Origin: Nitrosomonadales bacterium
GTDB lineage: Bacteria; Pseudomonadota; Gammaproteobacteria; Burkholderiales; Sulfuricellaceae
NCBI GenBank assembly: GCA_003104895.1
Contig: PQAG01000156.1
Coordinates: 1 to 15,807, forward strand
Direction: 5' to 3'
Length of the DNA: 15,807 bases
The notes beneath the pieces are model-generated. The model did no database searches and was not told the origin of the DNA. It saw nothing but the letters and a program-made list of their open reading frames with translations. The position numbers and the translations under genes are program-made. Below are positions 1 through 6,965 of the stretch, piece after piece (position 1 is the stretch's first letter; the number at the start of each line of letters is the position of its first letter).

Positions 1-133
1 ATGGGCCTACACCAGCGGCGACACCATGGCGCTGGACCTGGACTACATCCCGATGCCTGACAACGTGGTGAAACTGATCCAGAATTCCTGGAAATCCAAC
101 ATCAAAGGCGCTGACGGCAAAGCCATTTACTAA
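1..133 (+). CDS. pstS: PstS, periplasmic phosphate-binding protein (3' end only)
   Basis: Only the last 43 codons are present, in the frame starting at base 2 and ending at TAA 131-133. The readable tail runs from WAYTSGDTMALDLDYIPMPD to a C-terminus ending GKAIY. The D-Y-I-P-M-P-D-N-V-V segment followed by I-Q-N-S-W is the usual C-terminal signature of PstS. PstS captures inorganic phosphate in the periplasm and hands it to the PstCAB transporter. The position directly upstream of pstC, pstA and pstB supports the call. The signal peptide, ligand-binding residues and any upstream Pho box lie outside the window. Confidence is high because of the tail sequence together with the operon context. 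Confidence 0.93.
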   Translation, partial: WAYTSGDTMALDLDYIPMPDNVVKLIQNSWKSNIKGADGKAIY

Positions 134-147
134 AGGAAGGAAAATGA

Positions 148-180
148 GAAACAGGCCGGGCAGCACACCCGGCCTGTTTC
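148..180 (+). terminator. Perfect 13-bp stem-loop between pstS and pstC
   Basis: Bases 148-160 (GAAACAGGCCGGG) and 168-180 (CCCGGCCTGTTTC) are exact reverse complements around a 7-base loop (CAGCACA), starting 14 bases after the pstS stop codon. No long T-tract follows, so it is not a textbook full terminator. It may be a partial terminator or a 3'-end stabiliser that keeps pstS mRNA above pstCAB mRNA, as is common where one binding protein serves a transporter. The structure is seen directly; its role is inferred. Confidence 0.75.
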
Positions 181-277
181 ATGTTCATGACCCTGAACCA
201 TTCCCAGCCCTCCGTCTGCACTAGCGCTGGGAATGCTTCAGAGCCATGCGCAGGCGCAACAAATTACCCGGCAACGG

Positions 278-306
278 CTGGCACCATAGCTCAAACTGGT
301 TATAAT
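278..306 (+). promoter_or_regulatory. Possible sigma70-type promoter for pstCAB
   Basis: TATAAT at 301-306 is a perfect -10 hexamer. CTGGCA at 278-283 matches the -35 consensus TTGACA at 4 of 6 positions, with a 17-base spacer. It lies in the 224-base gap between pstS and pstC, about 52 bases before the pstC start, and after the pstS hairpin. It could give basal transporter expression independent of the pstS promoter. The rest of the gap (181-277 and 307-357) shows no open frame with a ribosome-binding site and no clear Pho box. Confidence 0.4.
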
Positions 307-357
307 TATCAGCTTGCTGCCCAGCCAGTTCATTCTTCAGTTCAGCGAAGCCAAACC

Positions 358-1320
358 ATGTCAAAACCACTCTCTACAGCAACCCTTAACAGGCAGCATC
401 TGTTTGACCAGGTTTTTCGCTACACGACGTTGCTGTTTGCCTTTCTGGTCTTTGCATTGCTCGCGGGCATCATCACCTCTCTCATCATCGGCAGCATGCC
501 CGCGATCAAGGCATTCGGCCTGGGCTTTCTGTTCAGCGCGGAATGGAACCCCGTCACGGAAAAATTCGGCGCGCTGGTTCCCATCGTCGGCACGCTGGTC
601 ACTTCCATCATCGCCCTGGCAATCGGCATCCCGGTCAGCTTCGGCATCGCCCTGTTTCTCACCGAAATGTCGCCTCCGTGGCTGCGCCGCCCCCTGGGCA
701 CCGCAGTAGAACTGCTGGCCGGCATTCCCAGCATCATTTACGGCATGTGGGGTCTGTTCGTGTTTGCTCCGGCCTTTGCCCAGTATGTCCAGCCCTGGCT
801 TAAAAACACTTTCGGCGACACCCCCCTGGTTGGAGTCCTGTTTGAAGGCGCACCGATGGGCATCGGCATGCTGACCGCCGGCATCATCCTGGCCATCATG
901 GTGATTCCCTTCATCGCCGCCGTGATGCGCGACGTGTTCGAAATCGTCCCGCCCATGCTCAAGGAATCCGCCTATGGACTCGGCGCCACGACCTGGGAAG
1001 TGGTGTGGAACGTCGTGCTTCCCTACACCAAGATTGGCGTGGTAGGCGGTGTCATGCTCGGCCTCGGCCGGGCCCTGGGCGAAACCATGGCAGTCACCTT
1101 CGTGATCGGCAACGCGCACCAGCTGCACGCCTCCCTGTTCATGCCGGGCAACAGCATCGCCTCCGCCCTGGCCAACGAGTTTACCGAGGCGGATGGAGAG
1201 CTTTACACTTCTTCGCTGATCGAACTCGGACTGATCCTGTTCTGCATTACCTTCGTTGTGCTGGCCAGCTCGAAAATACTGCTTGCCCAGCTCAAGAAAC
1301 GCGAAGGCAAGGTCACCTAG
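358..1320 (+). CDS. pstC: PstC, phosphate ABC transporter permease
   Basis: PstC is one of the two inner-membrane permease subunits that carry phosphate from PstS into the cytoplasm. The product is 320 aa, close to the usual PstC length of about 320. A cytoplasmic N-terminus is followed by several hydrophobic membrane segments, the first around residues 25-47. The BPD_transp_1 coupling loop begins at E203-S-A-Y-G-L-G-A and continues to R-A-L-G-E-T-M-A-V near residues 238-246, as expected for the contact with PstB. An in-frame ATG at 181 would add 59 residues of non-membrane, family-atypical sequence directly after the hairpin, so the start MSKPLSTATL at 358 is preferred. The ribosome-binding site is weak. 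The next gene, pstA, starts 9 bases downstream. Confidence 0.96.
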   Translation: MSKPLSTATLNRQHLFDQVFRYTTLLFAFLVFALLAGIITSLIIGSMPAIKAFGLGFLFSAEWNPVTEKFGALVPIVGTLVTSIIALAIGIPVSFGIALFLTEMSPPWLRRPLGTAVELLAGIPSIIYGMWGLFVFAPAFAQYVQPWLKNTFGDTPLVGVLFEGAPMGIGMLTAGIILAIMVIPFIAAVMRDVFEIVPPMLKESAYGLGATTWEVVWNVVLPYTKIGVVGGVMLGLGRALGETMAVTFVIGNAHQLHASLFMPGNSIASALANEFTEADGELYTSSLIELGLILFCITFVVLASSKILLAQLKKREGKVT

Positions 1321-1329
1321 GGCCCAATT

Positions 1330-2175
1330 ATGCTTTCCATCTACACCCGGCGCCGCATCATCAATGCCTTCAACCTGACCGCTTCCATGCTGGCCATGGC
1401 ATTCGGCCTGTTCTGGCTGACCTGGATCCTGTTCACCCTTTTGCAGAAAGGGCTGGGCGGCGTCAGCATCGCCCTGTTCACCCAGATGACCCCGCCGCCG
1501 GGAAGCGCGGGAGGCTTGCTCAATGCCATCGCCGGCAGTATCGCCATGGCCACGCTCGCCACCCTGATCGGCACGCCGGTGGGCATCATGGCCGGCACCT
1601 ATCTGGCTGAATTCGGCCAGCGCGGCTGGCTTGCACCCACCACCCGCTTCATCAACGACATCCTGTTGTCCGCTCCATCCATCGTGATCGGCCTGTTTAT
1701 CTACACCGTCTATGTCGCCAAGGTCGGCCATTTTTCCGGCTGGGGCGGCACGCTGGCGCTATCCCTGATCGTTATCCCGGTGGTGGTGCGCACCACCGAG
1801 GACATGCTGCGCCTGGTGCCCAACGGGCTGCGCGAGGCTGCGGCAGCGCTCGGCGCGCCGCAGTGGAAAGTGGTCGCCCTGGTCACCTGGCGCGCCTCCA
1901 AGGCCGGCATGGTCACCGGCGTGCTGCTGGCAGTGGCGCGCATCAGCGGCGAAACCGCGCCCCTGCTGTTCACCGCGCTCAACAACCAGTTCTGGAGCGC
2001 CGACATGAACAAACCGATGGCCAATCTGCCGGTGGTCATTTTCCAGTTCGCAATGAGCCCCTACGATGACTGGCAGAAACTTGCCTGGGCGGGCGCACTC
2101 CTGATCACCGTCGGGGTGCTGGGCCTGAATATCGTGGCTCGAGTCATGTTCCGCAAGAAATCGTCGTTTAACTAG
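1330..2175 (+). CDS. pstA: PstA, phosphate ABC transporter permease
   Basis: PstA is the second permease subunit of the PstSCAB importer and pairs with PstC in the inner membrane. The product is 281 aa, a normal length for the family. It has a hydrophobic segment around residues 15-38, a run of membrane helices, and the coupling loop starting at E169-A-A-A-A-L-G-A, leading into A-R-I-S-G-E-T-A-P-L, the PstA counterpart of the RALGET motif in PstC. The ATG at 1330 follows the pstC stop by 9 bases and pstB starts 8 bases after the pstA stop, so the three genes are almost certainly cotranscribed and translationally linked. No strong Shine-Dalgarno sequence is visible, which fits coupling to the preceding gene. 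Confidence 0.96.
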   Translation: MLSIYTRRRIINAFNLTASMLAMAFGLFWLTWILFTLLQKGLGGVSIALFTQMTPPPGSAGGLLNAIAGSIAMATLATLIGTPVGIMAGTYLAEFGQRGWLAPTTRFINDILLSAPSIVIGLFIYTVYVAKVGHFSGWGGTLALSLIVIPVVVRTTEDMLRLVPNGLREAAAALGAPQWKVVALVTWRASKAGMVTGVLLAVARISGETAPLLFTALNNQFWSADMNKPMANLPVVIFQFAMSPYDDWQKLAWAGALLITVGVLGLNIVARVMFRKKSSFN

Positions 2176-2183
2176 AACCCGAG

Positions 2184-2963
2184 ATGAGTATGACCCACTC
2201 TCACGCAACTCCGCCCAAAGTCACCGTGCGTGACCTGAATTTCTACTATGGCAAATTCCATGCCCTGAAAAGCATCAACCTGGAAATTCCGGAAAAGAAA
2301 GTCACCGCCTTCATTGGCCCATCCGGCTGCGGCAAATCCACCCTGCTGCGCACCTTCAACCGCATGTACCAGCTCTATCCTGGCCAGGAAGCCAAGGGTG
2401 AAATTCTGCTCGATGGCAGCAACATTCTCGACGCAAAACAGGACCTCAACATCCTGCGCGCAAAAATGGGCATGGTGTTCCAGAAACCGACCCCGTTCCC
2501 GATGTCGATCGCCGACAACGTGGCCTTCGGGGTCAAACTGTATGAGAGCCTGAGCCGCCGCGAAATGGCTGAACGGGTAGAGTGGGCGCTGCGCAAGGCG
2601 GCGCTGTGGGATGAAGTCAAGGACAAGCTTGGCCAGAGCGGCACCAGCCTCTCCGGCGGCCAGCAGCAGCGCCTGTGCATCGCGCGCGGCATTGCGGTCA
2701 AACCGGAAGTGGTGCTGCTCGACGAACCCGCCTCAGCACTCGACCCGATCTCCACCGCGCGCATCGAAGAACTGATCTTCGAGCTCAAGGAGGACTACAC
2801 CATCGTCATCGTGACGCACAACATGCAACAGGCTGCGCGCGTATCCGACTACACCGCCTACATGTATCTGGGCGAACTGATCGAGTTCGGCGACACCGAC
2901 ACCATTTTCACCACCCCCAAGCAGAAGGCCACTGAAGACTACATTACAGGCAAGTTTGGCTGA
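2184..2963 (+). CDS. pstB: PstB, phosphate ABC transporter ATPase
   Basis: PstB is the cytoplasmic ATPase that powers phosphate import. The 259-aa product shows all ABC motifs in order: Walker A GPSGCGKST at residues 45-53, Q-loop glutamine at Q100 (V-F-Q-K-P-T-P-F-P, typical of PstB), signature LSGGQ at 156-160, Walker B VVLLDEP at 176-182, D-loop SALD at 184-187 and switch histidine H212 (V-T-H-N-M-Q-Q). A second ATG at 2190 is an alternative start with no functional consequence. In many bacteria phoU follows pstB. Here an intrinsic terminator and a chemoreceptor gene follow instead. Besides transport, Pst components are known to feed phosphate status to the PhoR-PhoB system. Confidence 0.97.
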   Translation: MSMTHSHATPPKVTVRDLNFYYGKFHALKSINLEIPEKKVTAFIGPSGCGKSTLLRTFNRMYQLYPGQEAKGEILLDGSNILDAKQDLNILRAKMGMVFQKPTPFPMSIADNVAFGVKLYESLSRREMAERVEWALRKAALWDEVKDKLGQSGTSLSGGQQQRLCIARGIAVKPEVVLLDEPASALDPISTARIEELIFELKEDYTIVIVTHNMQQAARVSDYTAYMYLGELIEFGDTDTIFTTPKQKATEDYITGKFG

Positions 2964-2984
2964 CCCCATCCTTCGCTTGTCCTG

Positions 2985-3020
2985 CGCCCGCATCCGGAAC
3001 CGGAGCGGGCGTTTTCATTT
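2985..3020 (+). terminator. Intrinsic terminator after pstB
   Basis: CGCCCGC (2985-2991) pairs with GCGGGCG (3005-3011), and TCCG (2993-2996) pairs with CGGA (3001-3004) around a GAAC tetraloop, with one bulged A. TTTTCATTT follows at 3012-3020. The stem plus T-rich tail is a standard Rho-independent terminator. It lies 22 bases after the pstB stop and separates the pst operon from the chemoreceptor gene. Confidence 0.85.
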
Positions 3021-3023
3021 GGC

Positions 3024-3041
3024 TTGTCATAAAAGTTTCAC
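3024..3041 (+). promoter_or_regulatory. Candidate Pho box (PhoB-binding site) of the chemoreceptor gene
   Basis: TTGTCATAAAAGTTTCAC matches the Pho-box consensus CTGTCATAWAWCTGTCAY at 15 of 18 positions. It has two 7-base half-sites 11 bases apart (first 6 of 7, second 5 of 7) and an A-rich centre. A weak -10-like hexamer, CACAAT (4 of 6), sits at 3052-3057, 10 bases downstream of the box, the usual distance when PhoB substitutes for a -35 element. The chemoreceptor ATG is at 3093. The match is seen directly; PhoB control is inferred from it and from the adjacent pst operon. Confidence 0.7.
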
Positions 3042-3092
3042 GCCAGGGGATCACAATCGGAATCTCCATCCAGAATCTGATGTGAATCCGAA

Positions 3093-4724
3093 ATGAAAAA
3101 ACCCGGCATCAAGGCCAGCCTGTTTGCTGGCGCGCTGCTGACAGCCATCATGCTGTGCGTGCTGGCAGCTGAAAATCTGCTGGTGCTGCGCAACAGTGCC
3201 GCATCCATGCAAGCGGTGTATGAGCAATCCGTCGTCCCTTCGGCCTCGCTGCTGGAAATCGACAGAAAACTCAAGGAAACCCGGTTCAACATGGCCGCTG
3301 TCATGTTCGACAAGGTGTCTTTCGAGCAGGCCGGCACACAGCTGGCCGAAGTCAGAGCCAGCCTGCCCGCGCTCTGGGACACCTTCAGGCAGGCAAAGCA
3401 GGGTCTGGCAAGCGAACCGGAACAAGGCCAGATCGAAGCCATCGAGTCCCAGTTCAAGACGCTTGAGCCTTTCTACCGCCTGCTTGAAACGGCCTATGCC
3501 TCGCACGACAAAGTCATGGCGCGCTCGGTTCTCGACGATGACTGGCCTGCTATCGAATCCGGGGTTCTGAACCCGCTCACACAACTGGTGCAGTTGCAGA
3601 ATGACCGGATCAAGGCCGAGCACGACGCCAGCGTTGCTTCCGCGCAGAAAATGCGCCTGCTGGTGCTGATCACCCTGATTGCGGGCGCAGTCATTGCAAT
3701 TTCCTCCACCGCCATGACCGCCCTGATGGTGCGCAGCATGGACAGGGGCACGAAATATCTGCGGCAGGCACTGGCACGAATTGCCTCTGGCGACCTGCAA
3801 ACGCGGGCCGAATACAATCACCACAACGAATTTGGCGAAATGGCACGACATCTGGAAAGCACGCTGCAAAGCCTGCGCAGCATGGTGTCCAGCATGAGCG
3901 AAGCCGCCAGAACCGTGACGCATGAAGCCAGGCTGCTGGCCGACACTGTGGTCCGCGTCGAGCAAAGCTCGCACGAGCAATCGCTGGCAGCGGCCGAAAC
4001 CGCCGCGGCCGTGCAGCAAATTGCCGTCAGCATCGAGCAGGTCACGCAGAATGCGCGCGAGTCGTTATCCGTCTCCCATATCGGCAGCAAGCTGTGCGCA
4101 CAGGGCAAGAGCGTAGTCACGCAGGCAGCGGCAGAAATGGCCGGCATCTCCGATGCAGTGGCCGAATCCGCGCAGATGCTTGACACCCTAAAGCAGCGCT
4201 CAAGCGAAATCGGCAAGATCACGGATGTGATCAAGGGCATCGCCGACCGCACCAACCTGCTGGCCCTCAATGCCGCCATCGAGGCTGCCCGGGCCGGCGA
4301 ACAGGGGCGTGGTTTCGCCGTCGTGGCCGATGAGGTGCGACAACTGGCGGAAAGTACGGCCAAGGCAACGGCTGAAATCAACCTGATGGTGTGCGCGATT
4401 CAAGACAACACCAGAAACTCCATGGACGTGATGGAGAACAGCCGTTTGCGGGTGAGCGAAGGCGTGACGCTGGCCAATCAGGCCACAAATTCCTTGTGCG
4501 AGATTGATATGGGAGCGCAGCGTACCGCGCAGAGCATCGGCGAAATTGCCAGCGCGACGCATGAGCAGCAGGGCGCAAGCCAGGAAATTGCCCGCAATGT
4601 GGAAAAAATCTCGATCATGGCGGAAGACAATTCACGCTCGATCAGCAGCCTTTCCAGTGCCGTTCACAAACTCAAGGAACTGGCGCTCAACTTCGAGTCC
4701 AGCATTGCGCAGTTCCAGACCTAG
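3093..4724 (+). CDS. Methyl-accepting chemotaxis protein, possibly phosphate-regulated
   Basis: This is a membrane chemoreceptor of 543 aa that would signal through CheW and CheA to the flagellar motor. Order of parts: first membrane helix around residues 8-30; a periplasmic, mostly helical ligand-binding region of about 155 residues (31-186), the size of a four-helix-bundle (4HB) sensor; second membrane helix 189-213; HAMP region about 212-268; then the long cytoplasmic coiled coil with the highly conserved hairpin tip GIADRTNLLALNAAIEAARAGE starting at residue 382 and continuing Q-G-R-G-F-A-V-V-A-D-E-V-R. The C-terminus ends ESSIAQFQT, with no CheR-tethering pentapeptide. The start at 3093 has only a weak ribosome-binding site but places the first helix correctly. 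The Pho box upstream and pst operon next door suggest a role in phosphate foraging. The ligand is unknown. Confidence 0.95.
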   Translation: MKKPGIKASLFAGALLTAIMLCVLAAENLLVLRNSAASMQAVYEQSVVPSASLLEIDRKLKETRFNMAAVMFDKVSFEQAGTQLAEVRASLPALWDTFRQAKQGLASEPEQGQIEAIESQFKTLEPFYRLLETAYASHDKVMARSVLDDDWPAIESGVLNPLTQLVQLQNDRIKAEHDASVASAQKMRLLVLITLIAGAVIAISSTAMTALMVRSMDRGTKYLRQALARIASGDLQTRAEYNHHNEFGEMARHLESTLQSLRSMVSSMSEAARTVTHEARLLADTVVRVEQSSHEQSLAAAETAAAVQQIAVSIEQVTQNARESLSVSHIGSKLCAQGKSVVTQAAAEMAGISDAVAESAQMLDTLKQRSSEIGKITDVIKGIADRTNLLALNAAIEAARAGEQGRGFAVVADEVRQLAESTAKATAEINLMVCAIQDNTRNSMDVMENSRLRVSEGVTLANQATNSLCEIDMGAQRTAQSIGEIASATHEQQGASQEIARNVEKISIMAEDNSRSISSLSSAVHKLKELALNFESSIAQFQT

Positions 4725-6067
4725 TGTACTGCCTCGCGCACCGTGGCGGCCAGGATTTCCGCCCAGTGGCGCACTTTTTCCTCGTCCCGGCCTTCCACCA
4801 TCACGCGCAACAGGGGTTCGGTGCCTGATGGCCGCAGCAGCACCCGGCCTTCCCCATCCAGCGCCTGTTCAGCCTGGGCCAGCGCTTCCTGGACGGCTGC
4901 ACTGGACTTGAAATCGAAGCCTTTTTCGACCCGCACATTGATCAGAACCTGCGGATAGAGCACCAGTTCCTGGGTGAAGCCGGACAGGCTCTTGCCGCTC
5001 AGCTTGAGCGCTTCCAATACCTGCAGGGCAGAGATGATGCCGTCCCCGGTGGTATGGCGGTCGAGGCACAGGATGTGTCCGGAGTTCTCCCCCCCCAGCT
5101 GCCAGCCCCGCTCGTGTATCAGTTCGAGCACATAGCGATCGCCCACCTTGGCGCGCGCAAAGGGAATGCCCAGTTTCGCCAGGGCGTGCTCCATGGCCAG
5201 ATTGGTCATCAGCGTGCCCACCACGCCGCCTTTTAGAAAACCCTGCTCCTGGCGGAACTTGGCAATGGCATAGACCAGCTGGTCACCGTCGAAAAGCCGG
5301 CCGGAACGGTCCGCCATCATGAGCCGGTCGCCATCGCCATCCAGCGCAATGCCGGCATCAGCGCCAAATTCCCGGACCGCAGCCAGCAGCGCTTCAGGAC
5401 TGGTCGAGCCGCAGCCCTGGTTGATATTCAGGCCATCCGGCTGGTTTCCAAGCGCAATCACCTCCGCACCCAGTTCATGAAAAACCGAAGGCGCAACATG
5501 ATAGGTTGCGCCATGGGCGCAATCCACCACGATCTTCATCCCGCGCAGATCGAGCTCATTGGGAAAAGCGCTCTTGCAGAATTCGATATAGCGCCCGGCT
5601 GCGTCGTTCACCCGCTTCACCTTGCCCAGCAGGGCCGAAGGCATGGTACGCATGGGCTGGTCGAGTTCTGCCTCGATCGCCAGCTCGATTTCGTCCGACA
5701 GCTTGTTGCCGCTGGCGGAGAAGAATTTGATGCCGTTATCCTCAAAAGGATTGTGCGAGGCCGAGATCACCACCCCGGCCTGAGCGCGCAGAGCGCGGGT
5801 GAGATAAGCCACCCCGGGCGTCGGCATGGGGCCGAGCAGCAGCACATCCACGCCTGCGGCGGACAGGCCGGCCTCAAGCGCCGACTCCAGCATGTAGCCG
5901 GAAATACGCGTGTCCTTTCCGATCAGCACGCTGGCGCGCTCCCCCTGTCCTGCCTGCGCCAGCACGCGTCCTGCCGCATAGCCCAGATGCATGACGAAAT
6001 CCGGCGTAATGGGTGTTTCACCCACCCTGCCGCGCACCCCATCCGTGCCAAAATATTTTCTGCTCAT
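4721..6067 (-). CDS. glmM: GlmM, phosphoglucosamine mutase
   Basis: GlmM interconverts glucosamine-6-phosphate and glucosamine-1-phosphate in the cytoplasm, on the route to UDP-GlcNAc for peptidoglycan and lipopolysaccharide. The 448-aa product begins MSRKYFGTDGVRGRVG as in the family. The phosphoserine loop V-V-I-S-A-S-H-N-P has S104 as the predicted phosphorylated serine. The metal-binding loop DGDGDR is at 243-248, followed by the sugar-binding GENSGH and the C-terminal phosphate-binding R-P-S-G-T-E-P. An upstream in-frame start would add six residues. The start at 6067 is preferred because GGGGGAG lies just upstream within the last codons of folP and because of homology. The folP TGA is one base before the ATG, so the genes are translationally coupled. 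The stop codon overlaps that of the convergent chemoreceptor gene. Confidence 0.97.
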   Translation of the reverse strand: MSRKYFGTDGVRGRVGETPITPDFVMHLGYAAGRVLAQAGQGERASVLIGKDTRISGYMLESALEAGLSAAGVDVLLLGPMPTPGVAYLTRALRAQAGVVISASHNPFEDNGIKFFSASGNKLSDEIELAIEAELDQPMRTMPSALLGKVKRVNDAAGRYIEFCKSAFPNELDLRGMKIVVDCAHGATYHVAPSVFHELGAEVIALGNQPDGLNINQGCGSTSPEALLAAVREFGADAGIALDGDGDRLMMADRSGRLFDGDQLVYAIAKFRQEQGFLKGGVVGTLMTNLAMEHALAKLGIPFARAKVGDRYVLELIHERGWQLGGENSGHILCLDRHTTGDGIISALQVLEALKLSGKSLSGFTQELVLYPQVLINVRVEKGFDFKSSAAVQEALAQAEQALDGEGRVLLRPSGTEPLLRVMVEGRDEEKVRHWAEILAATVREAVH

Positions 6068-6068
6068 C

Positions 6069-6887
6069 TCACTCCCCCAATGCATTGAATATCTGCAGCG
6101 CCTGTCTGGTCTCTTTCACATCATGCACGCGCAGAATCCTGGCTCCCTTCATGGCCGCAACCACGGCTGCGGCAACGCTGGGCGCCATTCTTTCCCCAAC
6201 CGGCAAACCGGTCAGCACACCCAGCATCGACTTGCGCGACAGACCGGCCAATAGCGGCACGCCCAGGCTGGCGAAAGACTCCAGCTTCCTCAACATGTCC
6301 AGATTATGTTCCAGCGTCTTGCCGAAGCCGAAACCCGGGTCGATCACCATCCGCTCACGCTGGATGCCGGCCTGCTCTGCCGCAGCAATTCGCGCGTCGA
6401 GAAATGCCTTCACCTCAGCCACCACATCCTGGTACAGGGGGCTCTGCTGCATGGTGCGCGGCTCACCCTGCATGTGCATCAGGCATACGGCGGCGCTGGA
6501 ACCTGCCACCGCCTGCAGGGCCCCCTCGGCACGCAGCGCATTGACGTCATTGATCATGTCGGCACCAGCCTGGATCGCGGCACGCATGACACCAGGCTTC
6601 AGCGTATCCACCGAAAGCGGCACGCCACAATCGCCCAGACCCTCGACCACAGGCAGGACGCGCTCCAGTTCTTCCTCGATGCCAACCGCCTGCGCGCCCG
6701 GACGGGTCGACTCACCGCCAATATCGAGCAGGTCAGCACCCTGTTCGATGAGCTGTCTGGCGTGCTGGATAGCGCGTGCAGAAGAATAGAAATGGCCGCC
6801 GTCCGAAAAGGAGTCGGGCGTGACATTGACGATGCCCATGATGAGGGGGCGATCCAGGGAAAGGGTGAAGCGGCCGCAGTGGAGCAT
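6069..6887 (-). CDS. folP: FolP, dihydropteroate synthase
   Basis: FolP condenses p-aminobenzoate with dihydropterin pyrophosphate to form dihydropteroate in folate synthesis; it is the sulfonamide target. The product is 272 aa, slightly below the E. coli length. Visible motifs: M-G-I-V-N-V-T-P-D-S-F-S-D-G-G (pterin and metal site, N21) at 17-31; D-I-G-G-E-S-T-R-P-G-A, the pABA loop, at 55-65; D94; N113; D183 in I-D-P-G-F-G-F-G-K; S-R-K at 217-219; and R-V-H-D-V at 253-257. The order ftsH-folP-glmM is conserved in proteobacteria. The ATG abuts a heptamer repeat, so upstream of it the mRNA reads CTCCTCAC repeats with no Shine-Dalgarno sequence. The N-terminus nevertheless aligns with the family, so this start is retained. 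Confidence 0.96.
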   Translation of the reverse strand: MLHCGRFTLSLDRPLIMGIVNVTPDSFSDGGHFYSSARAIQHARQLIEQGADLLDIGGESTRPGAQAVGIEEELERVLPVVEGLGDCGVPLSVDTLKPGVMRAAIQAGADMINDVNALRAEGALQAVAGSSAAVCLMHMQGEPRTMQQSPLYQDVVAEVKAFLDARIAAAEQAGIQRERMVIDPGFGFGKTLEHNLDMLRKLESFASLGVPLLAGLSRKSMLGVLTGLPVGERMAPSVAAAVVAAMKGARILRVHDVKETRQALQIFNALGE

Positions 6888-6963
6888 GTGAGGAGTGAGG
6901 AGTGAGGAGTGAGGAGAAAACGGTGGGAATACTCTTCACCCCTCACTCCTCACCCCTCACTCG
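6888..6963. repeat. Heptamer inverted repeat A (ftsH-folP gap)
   Basis: The left arm is four exact tandem copies of GTGAGGA (6888-6915). The right arm is four copies of TCACYCC-type units, TCACCCC, TCACTCC, TCACCCC, TCACTCG (6936-6963), which are largely the reverse complement. The 20-base spacer begins GAAA and ends TACTCT. The element fills almost the whole gap between the ftsH stop and the folP start and would fold into a long G-rich/C-rich hairpin in the ftsH-folP transcript. It shares its unit and its spacer edges with the element at 14227-14299. No T-tract indicates a true terminator. Confidence 0.85.
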
Positions 6964-6965
6964 TA

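Noticed and set aside
326..344. CAGTTCA repeated twice upstream of pstC, as a possible Pho box
   Set aside because: The repeats are 12 rather than 11 bases apart and match the Pho half-site poorly. A shared operon Pho box would be expected upstream of pstS, outside the window.
181..357. N-terminal extension of pstC from the ATG at 181
   Set aside because: The extra 59 residues are not membrane-like, have no counterpart in PstC, and start directly against the hairpin with no ribosome-binding site. The ATG at 358 gives the normal length.
361..1731. Open frame of 456 codons on the - strand opposite pstC and pstA
   Set aside because: It spans two well-supported genes on the other strand, has no plausible family features and has biased low-complexity composition, so it is a shadow frame.
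6888..6963. CRISPR array or transposon end
   Set aside because: The units are 7 bases in direct tandem without spacers, there are no cas or transposase genes in the window, and no target-site duplication could be identified.
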